A DNA stretch of 64,000 nt from Russula earlei (lineage: Eukaryota > Basidiomycota > Agaricomycetes > Russulales > Russulaceae). Positions 32,707 through 43,836 of this stretch are shown here, piece after piece. The notes under the pieces were generated by a model. The model was not told the DNA's origin and searched no databases. It saw only the letters and a program-made list of their open reading frames with translations. Every line of letters begins with the position of its first letter. Position 1 is the first letter of the stretch. The translations under genes and the position numbers were made by a program. Where the stretch lies: contig JAGFNK010000021.1 in the NCBI GenBank assembly GCA_025769875.1, positions 213,790 through 277,789 on the forward strand, in the 5' to 3' direction.

Positions 32707-33498
32707 CCTGGTTCAGCACGATGCAAGTAGTATGGGGGCGCACAGTCGGTGTGATATACCAGGGACAGAGCGCCTCTGTAGGTTGTGGAGTGTAATGGCA
32801 AGCTTAGACGAGCTGAGACATGCGACAGTGCGTGGATGAAACAAGCAGGAGATCGCGGCCACCTGTGAGGAGTCCTCCCTGTCTAAGACAACTCAATTCA
32901 ACTTTCAATGGGAAATCTCGTCGCGCACTTGGCGGTTTGTTCACGTCGGACGTCGGGCGTGGTCAACAGGTGTGAGCACGTGCAGGCATGCTTACAAAGA
33001 GTGGACTCACTCATTCCCTTTCGTCAACGTCCATCGCTCGCTCCACACCGGGGGCCGTTTCATCTCATCATAAGTCGAAGATCCCCTTGCGAAGCAGTCG
33101 CGCCCGACAGCTCGTGACGGAAATGGTGGTGCTGACTCGAAAACTGTTAATTAGCGGACCAGGTGGGAGCACCAGATCTATGGTCAGATGCTGTAAACGA
33201 TGTCCTGGCAACACGACGTCCCGGTTTTCGCTCGGCGCCATTTCCCTGCTTCGCCGAACCGTACATGATATTGCATCGCAAGCACGCAACGCGACAATGA
33301 ACTTGAAATGTATATTATATACCAAATTCACCGCGCCTGACCGGCCTCACCGCTTGGTGATGCGCCCTCCACCTCCAGGGTCCATCAATACGGGTGTGTG
33401 TCTTTTCATTTACAGAGCTAAGGTAATTTCCGTCGATTCTTTTTTGTCCTGGGCGAATGACACGCACATGCGCACTGAAAGCCAATTAAGCACATGAA

Positions 33499-33523
33499 TG
33501 GGCCCCATCAGTGATGGGGCCCA
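33499..33523. repeat. Perfect 12-bp inverted repeat with 1-nt spacer
   Basis: TGGGCCCCATCA, then G, then TGATGGGGCCCA. The stem is too tight for an RNA hairpin loop without opening several pairs, so a palindromic protein-binding site is as likely as a terminator-like element. Confidence 0.6.
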
Positions 33524-36500
33524 GATGTCAGTCGCATTTGCGATGGTTCAACCTGAGCCCGAATAGAAGGCCTATTTTTTTACGTCGTCCGCCCGCATGA
33601 CTACCTTGCAAATTCTAACCTGTTCTCAACCACTTCGGTTCATTCACTGGCAGGAGTGCCGTCACGGCTGCCTACCCTAGTCACCTTTTTCTGACATTCA
33701 TATCGTAAAATGCTTGCTGATCACACAGATGGCCTTCACATCGCACCAGTCCTATACTGTACTATCACTCACAAAACTGAAGATGTCACTCAAAAAAATT
33801 TCGGGTCTCGTGCATCTAGATCAGATCTTATCGGTTCGGTCGCCACCTGCTTTTTTTGCCCCTGTGTGCGTCCTCCTGGGCGTGTTCTAGGCTTCTCCTG
33901 ATCCACTTTCCGTGTTCAGGTCGCCGGTCAGTGAAAATTTCCTAGGTGTTTTCTCGGATTACGTCCTATTTTCAGTGGTCGATTGAAGTTCTGTCCAACG
34001 CTATCACTCCATCTAAAACTATAATACGACAGTGGCCCAGTATATGCGGTTCAATCAATCTACACATTGGCACGGGCACCTTCTTGAGTGTTTATCCGGC
34101 GGTATCTACTCAATACGAGTATGAACAGTGCTGTCGTACTTTTCCCATTTACAGCTCTGCGCCGTCTAGATGACATTGCTCTCGTTCCGAATGCATTGCG
34201 CGCTCCGTCTTGTAACATGTGAACGTGTTCCTGACTCTCCGGCGTTACATCGGCGCCTTTGCAAGCCTCCTTGGTTTGATAGCCACCAAAGACTCACAAT
34301 CTGGGGCTGCGGAGCCGTTGTCTTGGAGAAAACCAATAAAAACACAGCATGAATGTTCCAACGGGGCTGTTCGGGTTCTTGCCCTTCTTGGGGTGCTTCC
34401 CACCATTACCTCCACCGGACAAACCGTCGGCTTTAGGTTATACCAAGTTCCTGACATTGAAGATGATTTCATCTCAAAGTTTTTTTAATAACGGCAGCAT
34501 GGCAGGGTGGGTATCGACGTGCCTATGGTATGCCGCACAGCGACGAGTGTTTTATGTCCCCGTTCCCGTTTGATCGTAGTGAATGTCCCTATTACATCAC
34601 ATCACAAACTGTAGCTGCCGTCACCTAATCGCTATGTGCCCTCAACCCATTGGGACTCAGGGGCTACGCAATGGTCTCCACCAGCTGTGTTTTACTTTAC
34701 GCGCGTCGACGCCAAGCCAAAGGTGATCGATTCGATCTGAAAGTAGAGCATGCGTATCTGGGGAATCTCCGAACTGCGCAAGGTGAGGTAGCGGCCGCCC
34801 GACATGAGTTACAAATATAATGACGTCATAAAGACCCGAGCGACAGCCTCGTCGTACCTGCACGCACGTTGTACCTGGCTGGTCTCCGACGACAGTCGCC
34901 TCGGATCAGGGAGAGGTTCCAACAGCATCGAGGGTACGACAAATGCGCGCACTTGTCACAGAGCCACAGGGTTGGGTCAATGTGGCCCTGGGAATTGACC
35001 CGTCCGTTCCTTTCGGAGGTCCGAGGATATTGTGGCTAGCTTGCGTCCGTTGCTGACGATCCATCGGTCCTGTCTGGCCAGACCTTCTTGGATTTGTTTT
35101 GGAGAATGAATGGTCCCTGTCCCGTCAGGCGCTCCAAACTTTTCATCGCCCCCCGGCTGACCATGCGTAAACCGCATAAACCATATGGATAGATGAAGAG
35201 TGGGAGCACGATTATCCGTGATCGAACTCAGAAAATCGGCGAGGCGAGGAGGGAAGAGAGAGAGGGCAGGGCGAGGTATGTTGTGTGAGTCATGATGGGA
35301 TGGCCCTAGACCCAGATGTCATGTCAAGGAGTGCTCTGGTTGGGGGTTGTTGTGTTGTGTGATCGCTGTTAAAAGGAGGCATGCCGGATAATGCCGCGGT
35401 GGTAAGTCAGGGTTCTTGATCGCCGAGCATCCGTAAAAGCCGACGAGCCATTCAGTTCGCGGAAATTGCCAGCGAGGCGCGCCGGGAAAAACCGAGATCG
35501 TCCCGCTGGTGTGGCCTGGCTGGTCTCAGCCGATTCAATCGAGCGAGTCGCAAAATGCTACTTAACTCGTCGTGTCGACCACTCCATTCCCTACCCCCTT
35601 CAGGTGTTCATTCTCTCAACGCATCCTTTCTCACAACCTAATTGCCCGTCAACCAACCATGTCGCAACGGTGGGTCTCCTGACACTATCGACCGTCGCCC
35701 CTTTCCCCTCATCTCATTATGCCATGATGCCATCTCTCCAGGAAACCTGACGTTTTTGTCGGTTACAGTCAGTTCTGCTCGCATCCGTCCTTACCTTGTC
35801 ACCTGTAGTTCGAAATATCGATCGATGGCCGGAACGTTGGTCGCATCGTCTTTCAGTTGTATGACGATATAACACCAGTTACTGCTCGCAACTTCCGCGA
35901 ACTCGCAACTGGACAACACGGGTTCGGCTATGCAGGCTCTTCCATTCATAGAATCATCCCAGACGTCCGTCATTTCTCAATGTGTCTGTGCACCGTGTTG
36001 ACATGATGCCTGTCCGCAGTTCATGATTCAAGGCGGGGATATCACCGCAAGAGATGGCACAGGCGGACGTTCGGCCTTCGGACACCCATTTCGAGGTGAG
36101 GCCCCGTTTTCTTATCGCGAAAGGCGTTTCCCGCTCACAGTCCAAAGACGAGAATTTTACCGTTCGACACGACAAGCCTGGCTTGCTATCAATGGCAAAC
36201 CGTGGCCCAGATACCAACTCTTCCCAGGTATGTGATTGGGTCTCATAGCGGTCGCATGCCACCCCTAATGTTTTGTCGTAGTATTTTATCACCACTGCGC
36301 CGTCACCGTGGTGTGACGGGAGAAACGTCGTATTTGGCGAGGTTAGGGAAGGTCTTGATATCGTTAGACGTGTACAAGGTTATGCGTCCTCAGACATCCT
36401 CCGCCGACCTAGTGCGACGATCCTTGTCGAACGTTCGGGGTTGCTGTAACTCTATTTTTTTTCACTTTGGCCATTATTATCTCCTGGTTCACATGAGTTT

Positions 36501-37748
36501 TGTCATATCTCACCTGACTTTATCTAATCTATTTGACCTCGAGCGCTGCTACCACATGGTCCTTTTGCAAGTTTCCTCAACGAAAGCTTTTGGCTTCATG
36601 TCATGACGGTGTATCTATATCGGTCATGTGGGGAGAATTATGGTGCATTGTCGTGTAGAAGTCGTCTGTTCTGAGCATGAAATATCTCTGCGACAAGACT
36701 ACGATTGGACTACAGTGACCGCTCTCGTATGGCATGATTCTCTTTGGGCATTTCTTGTGGATCCCCATATGGGCCATTTGCGTGCATCTATTCGCGTGTC
36801 TCGGGCTAGAGACCCCGAAGGAGAGCGAACCGACCCGACCTGAATTTCAGCGTCCATCGAGTCATCCATCCCAGATCGGCGCCAAGGGATGTTCACCCGA
36901 ATGTAAGAAAATTATGGGAAAAACGATGTGGGCAGCAGAATCGATAAGGGAAAAAAAAAAAAAGAGAGGCGTATCGCATGAATCGGGTGACGGCAAACCC
37001 ACGTGATGATGTGCACCTCGTGAGCTGATGATCCGGCTGTCGGAAATGGAAAAAGGAGCAGATCTAGATGCAAAGCACGGCGTCATCACCTTCACATAAA
37101 CCTCACTTCGCCCTTTTCCCCTTCCCTTGCTTGTGCTGCATGCTGCACGCTCTCTCTCTGCCCGCTGCGCAGTCGTACCTTCTCTTCACCAATTGAAATT
37201 CTCCGGTCGCTATCCGCCGTTAGGTCGTGCTTGGGCAGTGCACCCCATAACCCCGGCGCCACAATCGCGGACTCGCGCTTGAATCTGCGTTTGAACGGAT
37301 GGAGAAGCCCTCCTCTCGACGCGTGTTGCCTTCCCTCGTCTGCCACCGTAGACGTGTTCACGTGCACCTACTGTATCGTCACCAGCTGGGTGTTGCCAGT
37401 GGCCCATCAACCGACCGTCAACGACGGTGCCAATGACACATGGCAGACGGCACCACTTTGCCCTTTTTTTTTTGTCCTCCTTGGAATTAATCAATCACGG
37501 CTTTGACACTTTCCCCCTCACATGGCACATGGGGATATTTCTGGGGGGGTCTCCACTCCAAGACGCTCGAGGCTCCCCGCCAAGCGTTGACGTCGAACGG
37601 CACCTCCTCGAGGATTTACGGTTCTAGTCTGAAACGCTTGTCCGCCCTTCTCTATCAGAACATGTGTAAAGTTTGAGTAATGGAAATACGATGGTGACGT
37701 TGCACCACCGGTTGGTTCACACACGCGGTCGCACACACCGTTCACCCA

Positions 37749-37776
37749 CGTTGCCCGTTGCCCGTTGCCCGTTGCC
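37749..37776 (+). repeat. Short tandem repeat (CGTTGCC)x4
   Basis: Four consecutive copies of CGTTGCC followed by CGTCCCC. No coding context. Confidence 0.8.
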
Positions 37777-38841
37777 CGTCCCCCCGAGCGGGCTGCCTCA
37801 CTGGATATAGACATCAATATGGATTTTTTGGCTAGAAGAAGTCAGCCTGCTCGCTTGCGACCGAGCATCGATCTGTTCATGTGCTCGCGTAAAGCTTCTC
37901 ACTTCTCAAGCTCATCGGGACCTTTAACCTTTATCTGGGGAAGTGGTGTACGCGATGCGGGCCCGAGTGGCAGTACATCTTTCGGTTGTGGCCAGAGATG
38001 TCCTAGATTGTGTCACTAGACGACTGGCCCCACACGGGTCCGAGTAGGCACCATCTGATATGGCATATAGTCAGGCCGTCTAGCTCTCCTTCCCTCCCGC
38101 TGCAATGGCTCAAATTCAAACAGCCGGGATTCGCGAAGCATCTTTCTTTTGCTTTGCTTTTCGGCATCCCTCGTGCGCTTCGCTCGGGAAGGATAATGGG
38201 GTTCAGGGACCTCGAAGCACTGCGGCCAGCCTTAACTAGTCTGATCCGAAAAAGTCGTCGCCTTGCGAAATTTCCACCCCCCCCTAAACTCGGCCAATAT
38301 TGTCCGTTGATGTGCCCTGGGAGCATTCTGGCGACTCAGAAGCGCAGAATGTCCAGAGACTGCGCGGGGGGCGGGGGTTCACTGCGATGTCCCCACCAGG
38401 ACCACGGCTCGCGGATCAGCCGAATTGGGTGGGGTACGGTCACACATTTCGTCCCTGGGGGGACACGAGGGCTACCGTTGACGTGGAGCTCGGTGTCCAT
38501 GTGCCGCGTGCTTCTTTGGAATTGGGTCCTTTTACTTTGTTCTGGGCGTATACCGCCCTCGCTGAGTTGAGTTAACCGACCGATGCTTCTGATAATGCCT
38601 TGCCCGCGAGAGAGCTGGAGTAGGACTGAAGGTATACTTTCCTGAGCCAGTTGCCTCGGAGTGTCTGATGGGCTCAATCTTTTTATGGCTGGATGTGGAC
38701 ATCGCCTTGGTGACTGCTCGAACACCCCGTTGGTGACATGAAAAAAATTATAAAATACGTCGAAATACAATCGCGCACATCTGTACCTGATTTTAGGAGG
38801 CGACGATCATCACCAGCGTTCACATCGTCCCTGCTGCCAGC

Positions 38842-40018
38842 TCATCCGATTACACATCCGTCCGGTAGCGGTAGTTGAGGGGCACCATCAGGACCCAAGT
38901 CAAGTCCAGGTGGTAACTCCCCCATTATCTCCGCTGGTGGCGCTCCGTGTTCCTGCATCTGTGAGCAATGATTAGCACGCTGTCTTGCATAAACAGAGAG
39001 AAGAGATAGAGTAGTTGGCACCTTGCTCATCAGTGTGGTGATCCTAACTCTCATTTCCGGATCATCATCATTATATACAGTCTCTTCGAATAAAGCAATA
39101 ATCTCAGAAGAGCATGCGTATTGCGCCTGGTATCGTTGTACCTCCGATGCCGAGAGCTTGTCCTTATTCGACTCCAGATAGGACGGGAACTATAGTTAGG
39201 ACCATTAGTGGATAGAGCACGGAGCAAGGAGGAAGTTGCAGACTTTGTTGTTGAGCTCCTTCAGCGGCTCGTAGAGTACGTCCTTGCTCATCAACTGACC
39301 CATCATAGCCTCGAGGAACTTCTGTAGCGACTCTTCATCTTCGGATTCAAGCAAGGTGGCCAGCTCGTCACTTGTTGAAGGGTCCGCCTGATGGAGGTTA
39401 AGAATGACAGATTTCGCCGCTGTATCAACTGTTCATACCTGCAGCTCCGTATGGCTCTTGCGTAGTCGTGCCGCCGCTTCGTCGCGACTTTTCCGGAACG
39501 CGTCCTTGGATTCATCGGCCTCGTTCGCTCCGTCACCATCCGTGACGTCGAGTGGTACGCCATCCAAGCTCTTTGCGAACAACTCTCCCCATGCTTCGAG
39601 AACTTGCTTGTCGCGAGCCGAGTCTTCCCCCGCATGAGCATCGTTCGCATGAGCACTGCCTGCGGAGCCCGATGGGCCCGGTTGCGTCCCCAGCCCGAGT
39701 AACATCGCCTCCATCTCGCGCGCGAGCTGTTCTACAAAGTGCATGTCCTGGCTGTCAGATGTTCGGGTGGAACCAGGTGGTGAAGGGGAAGGGGCCGTCG
39801 CTGCTTTCGTGGCAGTCGTTGGCTGAGGTGCGGGTTTCGCGGTGGACTTGGGGGTAAAATCGTCGAGTACATCTGTCGACGATGCGCGTCGTTCGGTGGT
39901 TCACCTGGGGTGCAGCAGCGCAATGATTGGAATTCGCACCATCGAGATCATCAATGTCAGCGTCGTCGTCCACACTGACGGTGCGCTTTCCCGGAGCGTT
40001 GCTCGTGGATGGTGCCAT
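38842..40018 (-). CDS. PEX19: Peroxin-19, peroxisomal membrane protein import receptor
   Basis: PEX19 is the cytosolic chaperone and receptor that brings membrane proteins to peroxisomes through PEX3. Exon 1 starts at ATG 40018 and ends in DADIDDLD. A GT-AG intron (GTGCGA...CGACAG) joins VLDDFTPKSTAKPAP, giving the conserved acidic DDLDDVLDDF segment. Next come FVEQLAREMEAMLLGL, a central helix (FRKSRDEAAARLRKS), TSDELATLLESEDEESLQKF, LYEPLKEL and RITTLMSKM, and the end MGELPPGLDLGPDGAPQL. The last four residues, CVIG, form a CaaX farnesylation box, as known for PEX19. At least five exons. It is divergent from MED8 with 114 bp between start codons. Confidence 0.9.
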
Positions 40019-40132
40019 AACCGAAAGTTTGACGGGAGGAGGGGGCAGAGCCTGAGCCAAGGACGGGTATCACCAGTTAGTCCGTTGCCGCACGTGAAAA
40101 TACGAACGGAGTCACTCACCCTCATTCCATCC
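40019..40132. promoter_or_regulatory. Compact bidirectional promoter PEX19 / MED8
   Basis: Only 114 bp separate the two start codons. The interval must contain both 5' untranslated regions and any shared promoter, unless transcription starts inside the opposite gene. There is no TATA box; CACGTG lies at about 40092. Confidence 0.5.
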
Positions 40133-40885
40133 ATGGCCGCCCAATCGCAGGCTAATCCTGCTGCACAGCCTATCCTCCCTGCAAATCTGGGTGGACCTCC
40201 TCCCGACGTCGCCTCTCTCGAGTCGATCAAGTTCAGGGTGACCCAGCTGATCGACTCGATACAAACGCTCGCGCGGCAGCTCGAAGCCTACCACCCGCCC
40301 CCGCCTTGGCCCGACCTGCTCGCGAAATACGCCGTGGTGATGGCGCAGACGCACAACCTCTCCCGCGCCCTCGCGTCCGGCGTTCTCGCCGGCACCGCGC
40401 TGCACCCGCGCGCGCCGCTCCCCGACGCGTCGCTCGACGGCGCGCTCATCCCGCTCCTGCGCAACCAGCAGACGACCGACGTGCTCCGCGCCGAGTCGGC
40501 CTCCGTGCGGCGGCTCGGCGCCGCGCTCAATCTGCCGGAGGACCCGCCGCCGCACAGGGTGCTCGACGTCGTCTCGGAAGTCGTCGCCGCGCACGACGCC
40601 CGCGCGGAGCGCGCGCGGCGCGCGGTGGCCATGCTGAGGGAAAAATACGATTGGCGCGTCCGCGTTGCCGTCGACCCTGACGAAGTCTGGGGCGACGACG
40701 ATGATGCGGACGAGGACGGCCCCGGACCAGGGGAGGCACCCGCGGCGGCTCCAAGAGCGCCTGACAGTCCCGCGAGCGCGAACACGAACCTGAGTGAGGA
40801 AGAGGAGGAGCTCGAAAATGTCCTCGGGAACGGTATCCCCAACTCGGACTACGAACACGAGGACGTGCAGATGGTAGAGGGGTGA
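40133..40885 (+). CDS. MED8: Mediator subunit 8
   Basis: MED8 belongs to the head module of the Mediator complex that links activators to RNA polymerase II. A single exon of 250 residues runs from ATG 40133 (start context CCATCCATGGCC). The conserved helix reads SLESIKFRVTQLIDSIQTLA followed by PWPDLLAKYAVVMAQTHNLS, the Med8 signature. A central region DPPPHRVLDVVSEVVAAHDA and an acidic C-terminal tail (GDDDDADEDG, SEEEEELENVLGNG) follow. The upstream in-frame extension to 39842 overlaps PEX19 exons and is not taken as coding. GC-rich codon use leaves long false frames on the other strand. Confidence 0.9.
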   Translation: MAAQSQANPAAQPILPANLGGPPPDVASLESIKFRVTQLIDSIQTLARQLEAYHPPPPWPDLLAKYAVVMAQTHNLSRALASGVLAGTALHPRAPLPDASLDGALIPLLRNQQTTDVLRAESASVRRLGAALNLPEDPPPHRVLDVVSEVVAAHDARAERARRAVAMLREKYDWRVRVAVDPDEVWGDDDDADEDGPGPGEAPAAAPRAPDSPASANTNLSEEEEELENVLGNGIPNSDYEHEDVQMVEG

Positions 40886-41042
40886 CCTCTACGCCCTCGG
40901 CACTCTCTTCCCTTCGTCGCTTTCGTGCTCCCTTCGAGGGTGAGTGACGCATTTTCCAATCACTCGTTCGCTCAAGGCTCTTGCTTTTTGCTGGCTTCAT
41001 GTCTGGCCTTGAGTAACCATGATATTGCAGACAAGTGCGGTT

Positions 41043-42086
41043 TCAATAACAAGGAGCGTCTTTAAGTAACACGCGGATATGTTCCACTAGCTGTACTGCC
41101 CAATCCATGCCCTGGTCATCGCCCACCGTCCTCCCCCCCAATTGCACTACAAGTCCTAGATACAAGTCATACCACATACGTTTCGTACGCTGACGGACGA
41201 AGACGATGGGTGCTGGTTGTCCGTAGCCTTCGAGGAGGGCCTTTGACGGCACCTGAGAGGGTGAGAATGCCCGTTCAAGGAGCGGGTCTCCATACAGGAG
41301 ATGAGCCAAGGATGGGAGGAGCAATGCGAGCTGAGGCTCTCCATTAACTTCCGCAACGAAAACAGATTCTGCGCCGGTTGTAAGAGCGATGAGAGAGGGC
41401 ACCTCCACGTCTTCAAAGAGAAATGCGCCAATCGCCCGTGCGAGGTAGCTTCTCAACGTGGTGACGACGACGGTGGAGACGATGCCTGCCGAACCTGCCG
41501 CGGTGAGCGCCTCCTCCATGAGGAAGGCGAACGCTTCCTGCCAGTTGTACAGCCCATCGCTCTCGAGCGGCGGTGGCCCGCACCAATCGCTCTGCAGGCT
41601 GTGCAACGTGCGGAGCGCGAAGCCAAAGCGTAGATCGAGGGAGGCCAACTGTTCCGGTGGGAGAGCATCGCGGATAGCGGAGAACTGCTTCAATCTGGTG
41701 GATGGACGAAGCGGCACTGGGAGGCGCGCAAGAATGTACGGCCGGGAAGCGTCGACATTGAGAGCGATGGGCACCGGGAACGGCAGCGGGACTGGAGGAG
41801 GGCCCGAGGATATGTGCGCATGAAGAGCAGTCAGGAATTTGTACTGAGATCGAATGCTGTTCGGCGCTGTGAGCGGAGCTTCGCCTTGGAGAGGTTCAGA
41901 GAGCTGGAGCGTTACGAGGTAGGTGGTTGTATGTGGGAGACAGTGAACGAGGTATAGATGGAAATTTGCGACTGCGGCAGGATCTGCATCTGTCGGATCG
42001 ATAAAGCTCACGGTGGGTGGTTCTGTCGGTGGCAGAGGAAGGTGTGCTGCAAGGATATCGCTAGCTTCTTGGGGCGTTAGAGCCAT
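41043..42086 (-). CDS. Aminoglycoside-phosphotransferase-like protein, possibly catalytically dead
   Basis: Intronless frame of 347 residues from ATG 42086 (MALTPQEASDILAAHLP). The layout recalls fungal APH/choline-kinase-fold proteins: an N-terminal beta-rich part, a central RFGFALRTLHSLQSDWCGPP helix, and a late segment with YGDPLLERAF and LLEGYG, typical of the region after the catalytic loop. However, I cannot find the HGDxxxxN catalytic motif or an ID/DW metal-binding motif; the corresponding place reads TTGAESVFVAEVNGEPQLA. It may be a pseudokinase or an unrelated family. Function unknown. The frame extends upstream to 42164, but the first good start is 42086. It is convergent with MED8. 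Confidence 0.6.
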   Translation of the reverse strand: MALTPQEASDILAAHLPLPPTEPPTVSFIDPTDADPAAVANFHLYLVHCLPHTTTYLVTLQLSEPLQGEAPLTAPNSIRSQYKFLTALHAHISSGPPPVPLPFPVPIALNVDASRPYILARLPVPLRPSTRLKQFSAIRDALPPEQLASLDLRFGFALRTLHSLQSDWCGPPPLESDGLYNWQEAFAFLMEEALTAAGSAGIVSTVVVTTLRSYLARAIGAFLFEDVEVPSLIALTTGAESVFVAEVNGEPQLALLLPSLAHLLYGDPLLERAFSPSQVPSKALLEGYGQPAPIVFVRQRTKRMWYDLYLGLVVQLGGRTVGDDQGMDWAVQLVEHIRVLLKDAPCY

Positions 42087-43024
42087 CGTGGGCAAACGAG
42101 ATCGATGGCTGAAACCCCCCTCGATTGACGAACGAGAGCCTCCAACGGCGCCTGTCCTGCTCAAGGAGTATCTGAAAGAGAAGGGTCCGAGCCCGAATCG
42201 GCCTTCCCAGCGCTGTATGAGTTATTCTCCTGCAATCGCGGCAAGATCACCGCAGATAAAGTTTGTCCCTCTCTATGGCTACCATTCATTACATACAATC
42301 CTTCATACGTTCACGCCAACGCCACCCATCATCGTGTGCCACGGATGTGCAGTGGGGAAGACCCTCGGAGCTCGCGTTGTCGATGGTCGATCATGAGGGA
42401 CTCGGAGAACTGGGGCTTCAAAACCACCAGGACGATACGATACTCAGGCCAAACCTGCTGCGAGTGCATTCTCGGACACATACAAATTCCACCCTTGGGC
42501 TCGGGTTGAACGAATGACGGGGGGCCAGTGGCGGTGGCTCCCCGTACCTGTGGCTCTAACAATGTCCGATCGGACAGACCGCGACACCGACGACATTCGT
42601 TGTGTTGCACAATTTATTGAGACCTTCGGTTGCGCGCTGTGATCGGCCCTCCACATGAGGATGCTTAGATTGTACTAGTAATCGCGCTCAGTGTCTCGCG
42701 CGTGGGACGCGATCTCTATGTATTCACCTAGACAGGACGGGAATCGGGCCATTTAGATGAAAGTAAGCGGGATATGTGAATAAACACGTAGTATAACGCA
42801 CCTCAGTGTCTCACGCGTGGGACACGGATGCTCACTCGGAAACGTATTCTGTTCTGTGTAGGGGTCCACGTATCGGGATAATTTATCGAGAAAAGCGTGC
42901 AACTTTGGCACACGCACAAGAAATATCAACAGGTGCCAAAATAGGTACTAATGCCGCTGAGCCCAAGGCGACGCCTTGCCCGCCCACGCGCTCAGGAAAG
43001 GCGCACTTACAACAACATTGGGAT
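42087..43024. other. Intergenic with a pair of ACGCGT-type repeats
   Basis: Between the APH-like gene and the 3' end of TFB5. No gene recognised. It contains the twin repeats at about 42688 and 42803, listed separately. Confidence 0.45.
42688..42829 (+). repeat. Twin 25-bp near-palindromic repeats
   Basis: TCAGTGTCTCGCGCGTGGGA (near 42689) and TCAGTGTCTCACGCGTGGGA (near 42804) lie 115 bp apart in direct orientation. Each is a near-palindrome around CGCGTG/CACGCGTG and resembles an MCB-type ACGCGT site. Confidence 0.55.
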
Positions 43025-43399
43025 CTAGGGTTCCATGCTGTACGTATTCTTCTCGAGCTGCGTGCATCCGTATCAGGAAAAAGGAAAATACAAAATTCAG
43101 TGGACGACGTACCTCTGCCTCGAGTTCACGTCTCACGCGCTGCTCCTCGTCCGCGCGGATGAGCACATGGAATTCGTCTAGATCCTCAATGATAAACGAC
43201 TGATTTGGCCTTTCGTCCAAGGTAATGAGTATCTGCTTCACGGCGTGGTCGCTGGAAGGGAAAAAGGTTTGTGTCACAGAATTATGATTTGCCCCCACCA
43301 ACAAAACATACCACGTGATGATGACCCCTGCGTCAAATGCACAACTCAAACCGAAGTTTTTAGTGAGATGACCGTTGACTCACCCCTTATCGCACGCAT
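43025..43399 (-). CDS. TFB5: TFIIH subunit TFB5 (TTDA/GTF2H5)
   Basis: TFB5 is the smallest TFIIH core subunit, stabilising the complex for transcription and nucleotide excision repair. Four exons rebuild 67 residues: 43384-43399 (MRAIR), 43312-43327, 43113-43251 and 43025-43057. The junctions restore GVIITCDHAVKQILITLDER, then SFIIEDLDEFHVLIRADEEQ, then RRELEAELEKNTYSMEP and TAG. The GVxxxCDxxxKQ start and FIIEDLDxxHVxI core are family signatures, and the length matches the usual 65-75 residues. All introns are GT-AG. The tiny first two exons (16 nt each) make the gene easy to miss. It is divergent from RKI1. Confidence 0.93.
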
Positions 43400-43836
43400 T
43401 TACCGAGTTGTTGATGTTGCGTGATGTAAAATCACGACTGGCACTTTGGCCCGGAAACAACCGGCGTGCCGTGAAAGAAATAATAAGTCGGCGGTTGTCT
43501 CTAAGCCGAACGTCGGATTGGATGACGGTGCCAGCGATACTCAGGCTAGACAGTACAGCACCATCGGATTTTCTGTCGCACGAGGATACTGTCAGCACTA
43601 AAACCAGCTCAACAGCGCACACTGACCGATGCGATCATAATTTCGTAGTCAGATCTCGGAGCCCCGCCCCTCTCGGATACGGCGAACCGTGTTATTTGAT
43701 GGCCCTAGCTGCTCTCTTCAACAGCATCCGTGTCCTCGTTCCATCCAATCCTCATCCCGCTATACGAGTGTTGACCACCGGCATGTCTGAGTGCGTCCTT
43801 TCAAAGTGTACTGTATCATCCATGTACTGACACCGC
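43400..43836. other. Divergent promoter region TFB5 / RKI1
   Basis: About 440 bp between the two start codons; no gene. A plus-strand frame through it (43375-43830) shows no conserved text. Confidence 0.45.

Larger units (their letters stand above)
32707..38841. other. 6.1-kb region without a recognisable gene
   Basis: No conserved protein text found on either strand; frames are short and shift phase. Contents noted: the perfect hairpin at 33499-33523, a CGTTGCC tandem repeat at 37749-37776, several A or T runs, and a plus-strand frame at about 38318-38575 (GFTAMSPPGPRLADQPNWVG ... FTLFWAYTALAELS) that reads like protein but lacks an ATG. It could hold non-coding RNAs, a lineage-specific gene with many introns, or decayed sequence. 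Confidence 0.4.

Noticed and set aside
36628..37494. Frames of 70-95 codons on both strands
   Set aside because: No conserved words, splice-compatible neighbours or biased composition; treated as chance.
40112..40858. Minus-strand frame of 248 codons over MED8
   Set aside because: Arg-rich shadow typical of GC-rich coding DNA; the plus strand carries the clear Med8 signature.
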